A stretch of 64,000 nt of DNA from Spirochaeta cellobiosiphila DSM 17781 (GCF_000426705.1 NZ_KE384554.1:682841-746840), one strand, 5' to 3'; numbered from the stretch's first letter, positions 8,957 through 18,913 are shown. The notes: generated by a model from the letters alone, not told the origin. Numbers and translations are program-made.

Positions 8957-10214
8957 GAAACTCTCCTTCACTATCCACTGGGGTAATGGCTTCAAAAATA
9001 TCATCCGTACTGACAACACCTAGAAACTTTCCATCCTTATCTTTTACAGGTAAAGGATATGGATAGGTTCGCACTATCTTAAAAAGCTCCTCAATGATGG
9101 TATCTTCAGTAACACAAGGAACTTCCTTTGTGATAGGAGGACCTAACTTGACCACAGTAGAAGATGCATTTTCACTTATATGTTTCTCTAATCTGTCTAC
9201 TGAGGCTATTCCCAATAATTGATGTTGCTTATTTACCACATAAGCAGCCTTGCGATTTTCACGTTTAAGAATGGTCAGAGCTGTTTTCCGCCCTTCCCAG
9301 GCATAGAGCAAAACACTAGGTTTACTCATAATATTTCCTGCTGTTAAGACCTTTGCCGGAGAGGCATCCTGAACGAATTCACGTACATAGTCGTCGGCAG
9401 GATCTGTAACAATATCTTCAGGTGTCCCAATTTGAACAACTTCACCATTACGCATAATGGCAATACGGTCACCCAGCTTTAAAGCCTCATGTAAATCATG
9501 GGTTACAAAAACTATTGTTTTTTGAAGTTTATCCTGGAGTTCGACTAATTCATCCTGCATCTGTCGTCTAATAAGAGGATCTAATCCACTAAAGGGTTCA
9601 TCCATTAGGAGGATATCAGGATCATTGGCTAACGCCCTTGCTAAGCCGACCCTTTGTTGCATACCTCCAGAGAGACTACTAGGATAGGTATGTTCCCATC
9701 CTTTAAGTCCTACAGTCTCTAAAGCTTCCATGGCTTTTGTATACATTTGTGCTTTGGGCAAACCTCTGACTTTTAAACCATAGGCGGCATTATCTATAAC
9801 AGTCATATGAGGGAATAGTCCATAATGCTGAAATACCATTCCATAAGTTTCTTTACGGAAATCAAGTAAATCATCCTCGGACATTTTCGTTAAGTTTTTA
9901 CCATTGACTTCTATTGTCCCAGTTGTTGGATTAACAAGACGTATCAGATTTCTCACCAAGGTAGACTTACCGCTTCCAGATAAGCCCATAAGAATATAGA
10001 ACTCACCTCGTTTAATCTCGATATTAACATTACGCATACCGACAACACATCCCGTTTTTTTAAGGATAGTTTCTTTGTCCATACTTTTGTACTTGTCTGA
10101 TAGTATACGTTTAGAATCACGTCCATAGACCTTCCAAAGGTCTTTCACAGTGATAATAGTTTCTGTTGAATCATTTGGGGTCGATTGACCCCGTTTATTT
10201 TCAGTTTCTGTCAT
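8949..10214 (-). CDS. proV: Glycine betaine/proline ABC transporter ATPase with CBS domains
   Basis: ATP-binding subunit (421 residues). Walker A is 'GLSGSGKST', the signature 'SLSGGMQQRVGLARAL', Walker B 'DILLMDEPFSGLDPL', and the switch His 'VFVTHDL'. Residues from about 290 to the end form two CBS modules ('NIMSKPSVLL', 'AYVVNKQHQLLGI' and 'VKDKDGKFLGVVSTDDIFEA'). In the OpuA family the tandem CBS domain senses ionic strength and gates transport, so osmotic control at protein level is likely. proX lies 8 bases upstream, and the gene's end overlaps proW. Confidence 0.95.
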   Translation of the reverse strand: MTETENKRGQSTPNDSTETIITVKDLWKVYGRDSKRILSDKYKSMDKETILKKTGCVVGMRNVNIEIKRGEFYILMGLSGSGKSTLVRNLIRLVNPTTGTIEVNGKNLTKMSEDDLLDFRKETYGMVFQHYGLFPHMTVIDNAAYGLKVRGLPKAQMYTKAMEALETVGLKGWEHTYPSSLSGGMQQRVGLARALANDPDILLMDEPFSGLDPLIRRQMQDELVELQDKLQKTIVFVTHDLHEALKLGDRIAIMRNGEVVQIGTPEDIVTDPADDYVREFVQDASPAKVLTAGNIMSKPSVLLYAWEGRKTALTILKRENRKAAYVVNKQHQLLGIASVDRLEKHISENASSTVVKLGPPITKEVPCVTEDTIIEELFKIVRTYPYPLPVKDKDGKFLGVVSTDDIFEAITPVDSEGEFHV

Positions 10215-10222
10215 CGGCGCCT

Positions 10223-11170
10223 CTACTCTGGTAAGGCGGATTTGACTTTAGCGGCGACCTCTGGTGTTACCCAGTCTGTCCATACAGATTCTTTATTCTT
10301 AAGAAACCAGAGGGCTGTTTGCTCAGCATCCCATTCATGGCTTTCCATTTGAGCAAGGAATTCATTATTGTCAGCGACTGTTGTGTTATACTTTTTTAGG
10401 AAAGCTACAACATCAGGGGCTCTTTCAGGAAGGTCCTTATCTACAAGAATATTAACGTCAGCTGGTTCAAATTCTGAACCTTTAAGGCGAACCATATCTA
10501 ATTTACCTAAGACAGCAGTTGGAGCCCAATAATATCCGATCCATCCCTGTCTTTTTTCAAAGTTACCTACCATAGTGGCAGCCAGAGCAGCACTAGATCC
10601 AGGAATACCTTTATTAAAATGAGTTCCCAGATTATGGCTTTCAAATATCTCATCAGATACATCAGTGGATAGCCAACCTGTTATCCCCAGATAAATAAGT
10701 CCCTTGGAAGAATCCTCTGGATCCTTAAATAGTTCCCAGTATTTTGGCAAATCATCTACACTTTTTAAACCGGGAGCTGGTGCATTTTCACCTTCTACTA
10801 AATAACGGGGTATCCACCAACCTTGAGGGGCATCAGGCATGTTTTTTCCCAAATCAACCAGCTGACCTGAGGCAACTCCCCGATCATATAGGTCTCTGAA
10901 ATTAGAATGCCATGACTCCATATCAATATTGATATCTCCTTGCATGATTCCATTTATAGTGATGGCTGTATCTGCGGATGTGAATTCAGCCTTATAGTTA
11001 CCAAGACCATTTTCTATAATGAAGGCAGCAATTCTGTTATGTACCTGGACAGAATTCCAAGTTAAATCTCCAAAAACTAATGTTTGTTTTTTCTCCTGAC
11101 TACCTTCTGCAAATAAAACAGTAGATACACAAAATAGGCTCATAATTAACATTAATGCTAATTTTCTCAA
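10223..11170 (-). CDS. proX: Glycine betaine-binding protein
   Basis: Periplasmic substrate-binding protein of the OpuAC/ProX family (315 residues). The signal peptide 'MRKLALMLIMSLFCVSTVLFA' has no lipobox Cys; the mature end 'EGSQEKK' is typical of spirochaete binding proteins. Aromatic ligand-box candidates are present ('QGWWIPRYLV', 'GYYWAPTAV'). The start is TTG 11170 with AAGGAG six bases upstream. First gene of the proXVW operon; with ProV and ProW it imports glycine betaine or a similar quaternary amine during osmotic stress. Confidence 0.93.
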   Translation of the reverse strand: MRKLALMLIMSLFCVSTVLFAEGSQEKKQTLVFGDLTWNSVQVHNRIAAFIIENGLGNYKAEFTSADTAITINGIMQGDINIDMESWHSNFRDLYDRGVASGQLVDLGKNMPDAPQGWWIPRYLVEGENAPAPGLKSVDDLPKYWELFKDPEDSSKGLIYLGITGWLSTDVSDEIFESHNLGTHFNKGIPGSSAALAATMVGNFEKRQGWIGYYWAPTAVLGKLDMVRLKGSEFEPADVNILVDKDLPERAPDVVAFLKKYNTTVADNNEFLAQMESHEWDAEQTALWFLKNKESVWTDWVTPEVAAKVKSALPE

Positions 11171-11199
11171 AGTGTTCTCCTTAAATATGTCTGTGATTT

Positions 11200-11215
11200 A
11201 CTTAGAATACTAAGT
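11200..11215. promoter_or_regulatory. Dyad in the proX promoter region
   Basis: ACTTAG-AATA-CTAAGT is a perfect 6-4-6 inverted repeat 30-45 bases upstream of the proX start. It could be an operator for osmotic control of proXVW, but no second copy was found in the window. Confidence 0.35.
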
Positions 11216-11255
11216 TAATAAGCAAAGAACAGTCAACAGTATTGGAGAAAATAAA

Positions 11256-11304
11256 AGACAAAACCCCACATATACCGCCAAAATAAGGTAATTTAGTGGG
11301 GTTT
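11256..11304 (-). terminator. Terminator downstream of otsAB
   Basis: Inverted repeat AAACCCCAC (11261-11269) / GTGGGGTTT (11296-11304) with a 26-base loop. Read on the minus strand, the stem ends in GTGGGGTTTTGTCTTTT. It lies between the otsAB stop and the proX promoter and so separates the trehalose genes from proXVW. On the plus strand it is followed by only two further T, with no gene to end. Confidence 0.65.
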
Positions 11305-11350
11305 TTGCATAAAAACTATATAGCAGTCTAATATTTACTAGACTAAATTA

Positions 11351-13534
11351 TCATTCAGACAAGTTATTTAGTAAGGCTCTAAAGTCTTCACTCGTATTTA
11401 AATAGTACCGAGCCTGTGTATCACCTTTGCCAATCTTGATGGTATACTGGGACTTATCGATAACACTAAATAAATCTTCATCAGTTGTATCATCACCAGC
11501 AGCTAATACAAAATCAAATTCTTCATAAGCAAGGAAGTGTCCCGCAGTACGTCCCTTATTGATAGTGGTATCTTTAATCTCCAGGACCTTATTACCTTCT
11601 AACATTCCAAGGTGACCTGAACTTGTAAGAGTCAATAAAGTATCCCTTAACTCTCGCAAACGTATCTGGGCTAACTCAGGTTCACATTTACGATAATGCC
11701 AGGCAAGGGAAAATTCTTTTTCCTCAATCAAACTACCTGGTGTTCTATCCATGGTAACTTCCAGCAAAGGTCGAATCTCATCCTTCCAACTGTTATCCAG
11801 GACTTCTGTCTGATGCCATTGATTTTCACTGGCTTCCTTAAGCCATAATCCATGACTAGCTACTAAATCTACACCTAAATGTCCTAACCATTTCTCAAGA
11901 GTATGTTTATCTCGACCACTGATTATAACGATATGATTAGAGTCATCACTCTTAAGCTTTGTTAAAAGATTTATTAATTCTTCATCCGGTGCAGCAAGAT
12001 TAGGTTTAGATTTGAATCCAACTAATGTGCCATCATAATCAAGGAAAACCAGTCTTTTTTTGGCTTTCTTGTATTTGTCCAGTAATCTTTCATTCTCTTT
12101 TTTATTGAGAAAGAGAACCCTTTGATCCTCACTCTTATTCACTTGTTGGGCAAGTTTGTCTAGAAAATCCTTTGCCCAACGATGAATATCATATCTCTTC
12201 AGACGATTATGCATGATACTGTTGCGGTCCATCTGCTCAATTTTAGGTATTTCAAGGGCCGTTTTGATTCCCTGTGCAGTTTCTTTTAAGTTATTAGCAT
12301 TAACAACGACCGCTTCTCCTAGCTCACTGGAGGCCCCTGCTGTCTCACTAATCACTAGCATACCCAACTGATCCCCTCTGGAGGCTATGAACTCTTTGGC
12401 AACGAGATTCATACCATCCCTAAGGGGAGTAACCATCATAACATCTGTTGTCTTGTACAGAGCTATAAGGTTGTCTTGACTAAAGGTTCTATAGAAATAC
12501 CAAATAGGAACCCAGCCTAAGGATCCATATTCTCCATTGGTTTCGCTTACCAATTCCTGTATTTCCTTTAAAAGATCAGAATATAAATCAACCTGAGTAC
12601 GGGAAGGGGCCACAATTAAGATCATTGTAACATGCTCCCGATAATTAGGATTATCCTTCAAAAACCTAGCGTAGGCTTGAATACGCCCTGGAATACCTTT
12701 GGTATAATCGAGACGGTCCACAGATAAAATCACCTGTGTCTTCTGGGTTTTCAACATCATCTCATTGATTTCATCTTGAAGTTCTTTATTATACACAGCG
12801 TTAGAAAAGTAATCGTAATCAATTCCCATAGGGAATACATCAGCTTTAACATTTCTATTATTAAACTTTATGAAGTTCATATCATGTTCATACCCTAATA
12901 TTCGGCGAACACTAGATAAAAAATGTCTGGCATAGTCATAAGTATGAAAACCTATTAAATCAGAGCCTAGCAGGCCTTCAAGTAATTCTGAACGCCAGGG
13001 AAGCAAGCGGAACAATTCAAAAGAAGGAAAAGGGATATGAAGAAAATACCCAACATTAACATCAGGAAACTTATCCTTTACCATTCCAGGAAGCAGCATC
13101 AACTGATAATCATGAATCCAGACTGTATCTCCCGGTTCTAACACCTTATCCAAGGCATTCATGAATTTTTGATTAACATTAATGTAACCATCCCAATAAC
13201 TCTCTTCAAAAGTAGTTAGGTTGGGAAAATAATGGAAAAGAGGCCACAAGGTTGAATTACTAAAACCTTGGTAGTATAAATCCATGTCTTCCTGATTAAG
13301 ATAGACTGGAACATAACGATATTGACTCTCTAATTTTTGGGAAAGGTCAGCTTCACGGCCGGCTATCTCTTCCTGCTTTAAACCAGGCCAACCCATCCAG
13401 ATATTGTTGCTATCATTATGAAAAGCTTTTAAACCTGTGGCCAGACCTCCTATACTCTCTGATATTTGATATTCATCATCTTCTAAATTAACTGTAATTG
13501 GTAATCGATTTGATACAAAAATTATTTTACTCAT
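11351..13534 (-). CDS. otsAB: Fused trehalose-6-phosphate synthase/phosphatase
   Basis: Bifunctional enzyme of 727 residues making trehalose from UDP-glucose and glucose-6-phosphate. Residues ~1-465 are a GT20 synthase: 'ESIGGLATGLKAF', 'WIHDYQLMLLPGMV', 'GYFLHIPFPSFELFRLLPWR', 'SVDRLDYTKGIPGR', 'PLRDGMNLVAKEF'. Residues ~490-727 are a HAD-type phosphatase: 'VFLDYDGTLVGF' (nucleophile Asp), 'ISGRDKHTLEKWL', 'LAAGDDTTDEDLF'. Trehalose is a compatible solute, matching the neighbouring betaine importer. The start overlaps the stop of the upstream GH15 gene by 8 bases, so both are one operon. Confidence 0.95.
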   Translation of the reverse strand: MSKIIFVSNRLPITVNLEDDEYQISESIGGLATGLKAFHNDSNNIWMGWPGLKQEEIAGREADLSQKLESQYRYVPVYLNQEDMDLYYQGFSNSTLWPLFHYFPNLTTFEESYWDGYINVNQKFMNALDKVLEPGDTVWIHDYQLMLLPGMVKDKFPDVNVGYFLHIPFPSFELFRLLPWRSELLEGLLGSDLIGFHTYDYARHFLSSVRRILGYEHDMNFIKFNNRNVKADVFPMGIDYDYFSNAVYNKELQDEINEMMLKTQKTQVILSVDRLDYTKGIPGRIQAYARFLKDNPNYREHVTMILIVAPSRTQVDLYSDLLKEIQELVSETNGEYGSLGWVPIWYFYRTFSQDNLIALYKTTDVMMVTPLRDGMNLVAKEFIASRGDQLGMLVISETAGASSELGEAVVVNANNLKETAQGIKTALEIPKIEQMDRNSIMHNRLKRYDIHRWAKDFLDKLAQQVNKSEDQRVLFLNKKENERLLDKYKKAKKRLVFLDYDGTLVGFKSKPNLAAPDEELINLLTKLKSDDSNHIVIISGRDKHTLEKWLGHLGVDLVASHGLWLKEASENQWHQTEVLDNSWKDEIRPLLEVTMDRTPGSLIEEKEFSLAWHYRKCEPELAQIRLRELRDTLLTLTSSGHLGMLEGNKVLEIKDTTINKGRTAGHFLAYEEFDFVLAAGDDTTDEDLFSVIDKSQYTIKIGKGDTQARYYLNTSEDFRALLNNLSE

Positions 13535-15413
13535 ATTCTTTATCTATATCCTCCAAGATATCCGTAGTTGTTTGAGTTCTCTCTAAATTGTCCAGCATTG
13601 TTTCTTCAGCTGAAAGCTCATTATCCATTAGTGTGATAGCTGTATCGATCAAAGCAAGATGAGAATATCCTTGAGGGAAGTTCCCAAGTAATTCCTTGGT
13701 TTCAAAATCTATATCCTCCGAGTATAAACCTAAATGATTGGATTCTTGTAAAATTTGATCGAAATACTTTTGAGCTTTTTCTTTTTCTCCTATTTGATGC
13801 AGAGCTTTTATTAACCAAAAGGTACACACGGTAAAGGAGCTTTTAGGCATTCCGAAGTCGTCCTTGTTTTTATACCGGAACATAAGTCCGTTACGGCACA
13901 AACGCTTTTCTGTTTGAATTACTGTTTTTACATATTTAGGATCCTTAGGATCAATAAAACCATATGGGGCCATCATGAGGTTTGCTGCATCAAGAACCTC
14001 GTTCTCATAAGCCTGGGTGAAGGATTGCAGATTTTCATTCCATCCATTTTGAAGAACGTCTTCTTTAATCTGATCAGCCAGAAGGTTCCATTCCTTGTAG
14101 TACTCCTTCATATCAAGAAGCTCAGCAATTTTAGCCCCCCTATCTATAGCGACCCAACAGAGCACCTTTGAGAAGACGAAATGTCTCTTCTGAGATCGGA
14201 ATTCCCATATTCCCATGTCTTCTTTCATCCAATTCTTGGATACAGTTCTCACCAGACTTCTAGCTATGGTCCATAAATCCTCGGCATTCTCAACTTGCGT
14301 CCCAAAGTACTTAAAATTCCTATAAATAACATCTAACAGGACTCCATAGATATCATTCTGCTTTTGATGATAAGCTCCGTTTCCAATTCGTACAGGTTTG
14401 CTATCCTTATATCCTGCAAGCCAATCAAGAGATTTTTCTGTTAATTGCTTTTCTCCTCTAATCCCGTACATAATTTGTACTTTCTCATCCTTATAAGGGA
14501 TGGCATTGATTATAAACTGAAGAAAGCGCTGAGCAACATCATAATGACGCAATTGAAATAACACTTGAATAATCATAGAAGCGTCTCTTATCCAGCAAAA
14601 ACGATAATCCCAATTCCTCTCCTCCCCTACAGTTTCGGGCAGACTCGTTGTTACCGCTGCAATAATGGCTCCTGTTTTCTGAAAGGTCAAAAGCTTTAAA
14701 ACTAAAGCAGAACGGATGATTTCATCATTATATTTTTTGAAAGATACCGTTCGATTTGCCCAATCCAGCCAATAGACTTTTGTCTTATAGTACTCCAGAT
14801 AGATGGAATCCATACATACATTTAAGATTTTCTGATTATAACTGATGTCAAAGTACTCATCCTTTTCCAGAAGGATTTCTTCAGAGTTCAAAATTTTCTG
14901 ATGATCAATACTACTATAAAGATAAATAGATTCATAAGTTCCAGTTTCTGTATAAGACTTAATGAACTTCTTTTTACTTTCATTATGTGTGGGATGTTGC
15001 CCAAATCCTAATTGAGGAGAGTACATGACCCTAAATCGTGGCTTTCCGCCTTTGTACTTAATGTATCTTATCAATTCAGAGGGACAGTGATGACCGTCAG
15101 GTGTTTTATGGCGTGGCATAAGGTCAATTACATTGAAATTCCCTTCTGCACTGCGGTATTCCGTAACGAGAATATTAGTGTTACGTAAATATCTTTGACT
15201 AATGCTGTAATCAGAAGATACGATGATCTTAAAAGTACCACCCTTTTCTTTATCCAGCAATGAGGCAAATACCCCATGAGAATTAAAATGGGGCAGACAG
15301 AGAAAGTCTACATTTCCCTCATGGGAGATCAATGCTGCTGATATTCCATTACCGACAACACCATAATTAAGACCTTTTAGGGGATTGATAATACCATTGT
15401 TCAAAATATGCAC
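13527..15413 (-). CDS. GH15 family glucoamylase/trehalase-like hydrolase
   Basis: A 628-residue cytoplasmic protein with an N-terminal trehalase-like domain ('YGVVGNGISAALISHEGNVDFLCLP' in part: GNGISAALISHEG) and a GH15 (alpha/alpha)6 catalytic domain. Diagnostic motifs are 'GEERNWDYRFCWIRDASMII' and 'GIWEFRSQ..HFVFSKVLCWVAIDRG'. This subfamily contains bacterial trehalases and glucoamylases and is often next to otsA. The coupling to otsAB suggests turnover of trehalose or of the glucan supplying it; the substrate cannot be fixed by eye. The start is GTG 15413 with a weak ribosome binding site. Divergent from a MarR regulator across 170 bases. Confidence 0.88.
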   Translation of the reverse strand: MHILNNGIINPLKGLNYGVVGNGISAALISHEGNVDFLCLPHFNSHGVFASLLDKEKGGTFKIIVSSDYSISQRYLRNTNILVTEYRSAEGNFNVIDLMPRHKTPDGHHCPSELIRYIKYKGGKPRFRVMYSPQLGFGQHPTHNESKKKFIKSYTETGTYESIYLYSSIDHQKILNSEEILLEKDEYFDISYNQKILNVCMDSIYLEYYKTKVYWLDWANRTVSFKKYNDEIIRSALVLKLLTFQKTGAIIAAVTTSLPETVGEERNWDYRFCWIRDASMIIQVLFQLRHYDVAQRFLQFIINAIPYKDEKVQIMYGIRGEKQLTEKSLDWLAGYKDSKPVRIGNGAYHQKQNDIYGVLLDVIYRNFKYFGTQVENAEDLWTIARSLVRTVSKNWMKEDMGIWEFRSQKRHFVFSKVLCWVAIDRGAKIAELLDMKEYYKEWNLLADQIKEDVLQNGWNENLQSFTQAYENEVLDAANLMMAPYGFIDPKDPKYVKTVIQTEKRLCRNGLMFRYKNKDDFGMPKSSFTVCTFWLIKALHQIGEKEKAQKYFDQILQESNHLGLYSEDIDFETKELLGNFPQGYSHLALIDTAITLMDNELSAEETMLDNLERTQTTTDILEDIDKEYE

Positions 15414-15583
15414 CTCATTTGGTTGAAATTAAAGATTCGACCTTGTGTAAAATTATATAGTGTACTAAATATAATATAGAAATCTCTATAAACAAAATAG
15501 ACTTTTATCTATCTAGGTTCATTATCAACTAGGATGGAAGGATATTTCCAGTTAATTTTTTAAATTATATAAGGAGTTATATA

Positions 15584-16087
15584 TTGGATACAAGCGAACA
15601 AATTCTTACAACTTTACGACAGATCATTAGAGCCATAGATCTCCACTCTAAGACATTAGCAAAGAAGTATGGATTAACAGGACCTCAGTTACTTGTATTG
15701 AAGGAATTCTACAAATCACCAGAACAAACAGTAGGTAAAGTGGCAGCCAATGTCAGTCTTAGTCAGGCTACTGTTACAAGTATATTAGACAGATTAGAAA
15801 AGCAGAAATTTGTGTCTCGTATTCGTAGCAGTGAAGACAAAAGAAAAGTAAATATAAAACTAGAAGAGAAATCAATTGAGATACTCAAAACCAATCCTGG
15901 TCTCCTGCAAGAGGACTTTACCACACAATTTGAAAGGTTAAGTGACTGGGAACAGGGAATGCTCATTTCTTCCCTACAACGTATTGCAGCCATGATGAAT
16001 GCCGACAAAATAGCTTCTCAACCTGTATTAATGAGTGGTCCCATATCAGCATCTTCAAGGGAAATATCTGCCTATCTAGAAGACTAA
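15584..16087 (+). CDS. MarR family transcriptional regulator
   Basis: A 167-residue winged-helix protein: 'KKYGLTGPQLLVLKEFYKSP', recognition helix in 'NVSLSQATVTSILDRLEKQKFV', wing 'RIRSSEDKRKVNIKL'. TTG start at 15584, with AAGGAG (15571-15576) seven bases upstream. It carries an extra C-terminal tail after the MarR fold ('DKIASQPVLMSGPISASSRE'). It is divergent from the GH15-otsAB operon and therefore a candidate regulator of it; the 170-bp spacer is AT-rich with no single convincing operator. The tail resembles tails I associate with osmolyte-linked MarR proteins, but I hold that loosely. Confidence 0.85.
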   Translation: MDTSEQILTTLRQIIRAIDLHSKTLAKKYGLTGPQLLVLKEFYKSPEQTVGKVAANVSLSQATVTSILDRLEKQKFVSRIRSSEDKRKVNIKLEEKSIEILKTNPGLLQEDFTTQFERLSDWEQGMLISSLQRIAAMMNADKIASQPVLMSGPISASSREISAYLED

Positions 16088-16124
16088 TCCAATGAATCCT
16101 TCTATATATTCTCATAATTAACCA

Positions 16125-16172
16125 TTGACTTATAAGACTCTGCCCCCTAACTTTTAGGATAGGGGGGTATCC
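16125..16172 (+). promoter_or_regulatory. csoR-copA promoter with CsoR-type operator
   Basis: TTGACT (16125-16130), 17-base spacer, TAACTT (16148-16153). Just downstream GGATA-GGGGGG-TATCC (16157-16172) is a perfect 5-6-5 dyad around six G, the kind of G-tract operator bound by CsoR repressors. It overlaps the transcript start region and the ribosome binding site of csoR (ATG 16176), so bound CsoR would block its own operon and release it when loaded with Cu(I). Confidence 0.7.
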
Positions 16173-16175
16173 TAT

Positions 16176-16475
16176 ATGAGTTCAGATTTAAAGGTAAAAA
16201 GAAAAGCGCATCATCCTTATGAGACAAAGGAAAAGATGGTAAATCGACTAAACCGAATCGAGGGACAGATTAGAGGCATCGCCAAGATGATTAATGAAGA
16301 TGTTTACTGTGATGATATCCTTCACCAGTTTATGAGTGTGGAATCAGCGATTAACGGAGTCAAGAATAGCTTACTCGAAGCCCACCTTAAGAGCTGTGTT
16401 GTACACCAGATCCAAGAGGGACAACTAGAAGTAGTAGACGAGCTTCTTAATACAATTAGCAAAATGACAAAATAG
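16176..16475 (+). CDS. csoR: CsoR-type copper-sensing repressor
   Basis: A 99-residue all-helical DUF156 protein: 'ETKEKMVNRLNRIEGQIRGI' then the metal ligands Cys in 'EDVYCDDIL' and His/Cys in 'LLEAHLKSCVV'. This Cys-His-Cys set is the Cu(I) site of CsoR, which separates it from formaldehyde (FrmR) and nickel (RcnR) relatives. It represses until Cu(I) binds. It is the first gene of a two-gene unit with copA nine bases downstream, behind a G-tract operator. Confidence 0.92.
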   Translation: MSSDLKVKRKAHHPYETKEKMVNRLNRIEGQIRGIAKMINEDVYCDDILHQFMSVESAINGVKNSLLEAHLKSCVVHQIQEGQLEVVDELLNTISKMTK

Positions 16476-16484
16476 GATTGAGAT

Positions 16485-18911
16485 ATGGAAATAGTACAGT
16501 TAGACATTCAGGGTATGACATGTGCCGCTTGTGTAAACCATGTCGAAAAAGGCATCAAAAAGGGTACAGGTATTGACATGGCCTCGGTCAATCTCGCGAC
16601 GGAAAAAGCCACAGTCAGTTATGATCCCTCAACAACAAATATTGATGATATCATAAAGTCGGTCAGAGACGCCGGTTATGGAGCTTCTCCTATAGTAAAA
16701 GGAGAAGAATCAGAACAGGACAAAAAGAAGGCCAAAGAATTAAGCAAACTAAAATGGCATACTCTTATCTCTGCTATTCTTAGTGCGCCTTTATTATTGG
16801 CAATGTTTGCCGGCCTTTTTAATATTAAGGCCCTCATGTTCCTCCATAACCCCATAGTACAATTAGTATTGGCTACACCAGTACAGCTATGGATAGGTAA
16901 AAGGTTTTATATAGGAGCTTTTAAAACACTAAAAGCATTGAATCCGGGTATGGATGTATTAGTAGCCATGGGAACTTCAGCTGCGTATTTCTTTAGCATC
17001 TATAATGGTTTTATAGCTCCCCTACTCGGACATCCCAGTTCGGGTCTATATTTCGAAGCTTCAGCTATCATCATAACTCTTGTATTATTCGGGAAATACC
17101 TGGAAAACGTTGCTAAAGGCAAAACATCAGAAGCTATAAAAAAATTAATGGGCCTCCAGCCCAAATCAGCCCGAGTATCCAGAAAGGGTGAGGAAATGGA
17201 AATCCCCTTATCTGACGTTGTACCAGGAGATATTGTCTTAATAAAGCCAGGAGAACGTATTCCCGTTGATGGAAGGATAACAGAAGGGGCCTCTGCAGTT
17301 GATGAAAGTCTACTAACAGGAGAAAGCTTACCTATCGAAAAAAAGACCGGTGATAAAGTCCTTGGTGGAACCATTAATAGTTATGGCTCCTTTTCTTTTA
17401 CAGCGGAAAAAGTCGGAAAAGATTCTGTTTTAGCCAGAATCATTACTATTGTAGAAGAAGCACAAGGCTCAAAAGCGCCGATCCAAAAGCTGGCTGATAA
17501 AGTAGCTTCCATCTTTGTCCCGGTAGTGCTCCTTATTGCCTTATTAACCTTTCTAGTTTGGTGGCTAATCATAGGAGATTCCACTCATGCCTTTATCGCC
17601 GCAGTATCAGTATTAGTTATTGCCTGTCCCTGCTCCTTAGGCTTAGCAACACCCACAGCCATAATGGTAGGAACAGGTATTGGGGCTTCAAAGGGAATTC
17701 TGATTAAAAATGGAGAAATCCTACAGAATATTGGCTATATCGATACGGTCGTTCTTGATAAAACGGGAACCATAACAGAAGGAAAACCCAAGGTTCAGGA
17801 CGTGATCCCAGTTGGTGATACAAAGGGAGATGATATTCTAGAAACAGCAGCCGCCTTGGAATACTATTCAGAACATCCCTTGGGACAAGCCATAGTGGCT
17901 CACTATGGTAGGACAAAAAAGCCGGAAGGTTTAGAAGATTTCCAGTCAGAACCAGGTAAAGGAATCAAGGCCAAATATAAAGGGCAGAATTATTTTATAG
18001 GGACAGAAGCCTACCTAAGAGAAAACAATATCACAACAGATGACATTATCTCCCTTAAACAGGAAAAGGAAGCTAATGGATCTACAGCTATTCTCTTAGC
18101 AAATCCCAAGGGGGTCATCGCGTTAATAACCATAGGAGACTCCATTAAAAGCACCTCTACTAAAGCTATAAAACAACTTCAAAACCTGGGAATAAAGGCC
18201 ATCATGCTCACTGGAGATAATGAATTAACAGCAAAAGCCATTGCAAAGAAAGCAGGTATCCATGAGTACATAGCCCAGGTATTGCCAGAACAAAAAGCAA
18301 ATGAGGTAAAAAAACTTCAAAAACAAGGAATGAAAGTGGCCATGATAGGTGATGGGGTCAATGATGCTCCAGCTCTGGCTACAGCAGACATTGGGATTGC
18401 CATGGGACAGGGAACAGATGTGGCTATGGAAAGTGCGGATATAACCTTGATGCGCGGAGACCTTACAGAAATCGGTACAGCAATGGCCTTATCCCAAAAA
18501 ACAATGAAAAAGATACGCCAGAATCTATTCTGGGCCTTCTTTTACAATTCCGTGGGAATACCATTTGCCGCCTTAGGATTCCTAAATCCTATAATAGCTG
18601 GTGCGGCCATGGCTTTCAGTTCCGTATCTGTCGTAACGAATAGTTTGAGTTTAAAGCGCTTTAAACCAAACTTGGAAGATAAAGAAAACAACAAGGAGGA
18701 CAAGACCATGTCAAACACATTGAAAGTAGAAGGTATGAGTTGTAATCACTGCAAGATGTCAGTTGAGAAAGCAGTTAATGCCTTGGACAATATCTCAGAA
18801 GCCGTCGTTAATCTTGAAAAAGGTGAATTATTATACAACTTTATTGACGGACAGGAAGATGAAGAAAGTGTAAAAAAGGCCGTAACGGAAGCAGGCTATA
18901 CACCAGTATAA
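16485..18911 (+). CDS. copA: Copper-exporting P1B ATPase with C-terminal CopZ-like domain
   Basis: An 808-residue membrane pump. Residues 1-70 are a heavy-metal-associated domain ('[12 protein letters not shown]'). Then come membrane helices, the actuator '[11 protein letters not shown]', the transport motif CPC (residues 381-383), the phosphorylated Asp 425 in '[11 protein letters not shown]', 'SEHPLGQAI' and '[16 protein letters not shown]'. Unusually, a second metal-binding domain ('[17 protein letters not shown]') follows the last helices at residues ~742-808. It is preceded in the DNA by AAGGAGG and an in-frame ATG (see separate entry). Exports Cu(I)/Ag(I) from the cytoplasm; co-transcribed with csoR. 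Confidence 0.95.
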   Translation: MEIVQLDIQGMTCAACVNHVEKGIKKGTGIDMASVNLATEKATVSYDPSTTNIDDIIKSVRDAGYGASPIVKGEESEQDKKKAKELSKLKWHTLISAILSAPLLLAMFAGLFNIKALMFLHNPIVQLVLATPVQLWIGKRFYIGAFKTLKALNPGMDVLVAMGTSAAYFFSIYNGFIAPLLGHPSSGLYFEASAIIITLVLFGKYLENVAKGKTSEAIKKLMGLQPKSARVSRKGEEMEIPLSDVVPGDIVLIKPGERIPVDGRITEGASAVDESLLTGESLPIEKKTGDKVLGGTINSYGSFSFTAEKVGKDSVLARIITIVEEAQGSKAPIQKLADKVASIFVPVVLLIALLTFLVWWLIIGDSTHAFIAAVSVLVIACPCSLGLATPTAIMVGTGIGASKGILIKNGEILQNIGYIDTVVLDKTGTITEGKPKVQDVIPVGDTKGDDILETAAALEYYSEHPLGQAIVAHYGRTKKPEGLEDFQSEPGKGIKAKYKGQNYFIGTEAYLRENNITTDDIISLKQEKEANGSTAILLANPKGVIALITIGDSIKSTSTKAIKQLQNLGIKAIMLTGDNELTAKAIAKKAGIHEYIAQVLPEQKANEVKKLQKQGMKVAMIGDGVNDAPALATADIGIAMGQGTDVAMESADITLMRGDLTEIGTAMALSQKTMKKIRQNLFWAFFYNSVGIPFAALGFLNPIIAGAAMAFSSVSVVTNSLSLKRFKPNLEDKENNKEDKTMSNTLKVEGMSCNHCKMSVEKAVNALDNISEAVVNLEKGELLYNFIDGQEDEESVKKAVTEAGYTPV
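18708..18911 (+). CDS. Putative internally initiated CopZ-like chaperone
   Basis: Inside copA, in the same frame, AAGGAGG (18693-18699) lies eight bases before ATG 18708. Translation from there would give a free 67-residue protein, '[20 protein letters not shown]...', with the length and MxCxxC motif of the copper chaperone CopZ. Either this is a former copZ fused to copA by loss of the copA stop, or one mRNA makes both the long pump and a free chaperone. The linker '[11 protein letters not shown]' between the last helices and this domain looks like a flexible joint. The internal start is inferred from the DNA only. Confidence 0.5.
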   Translation: MSNTLKVEGMSCNHCKMSVEKAVNALDNISEAVVNLEKGELLYNFIDGQEDEESVKKAVTEAGYTPV

Positions 18912-18913
18912 GC

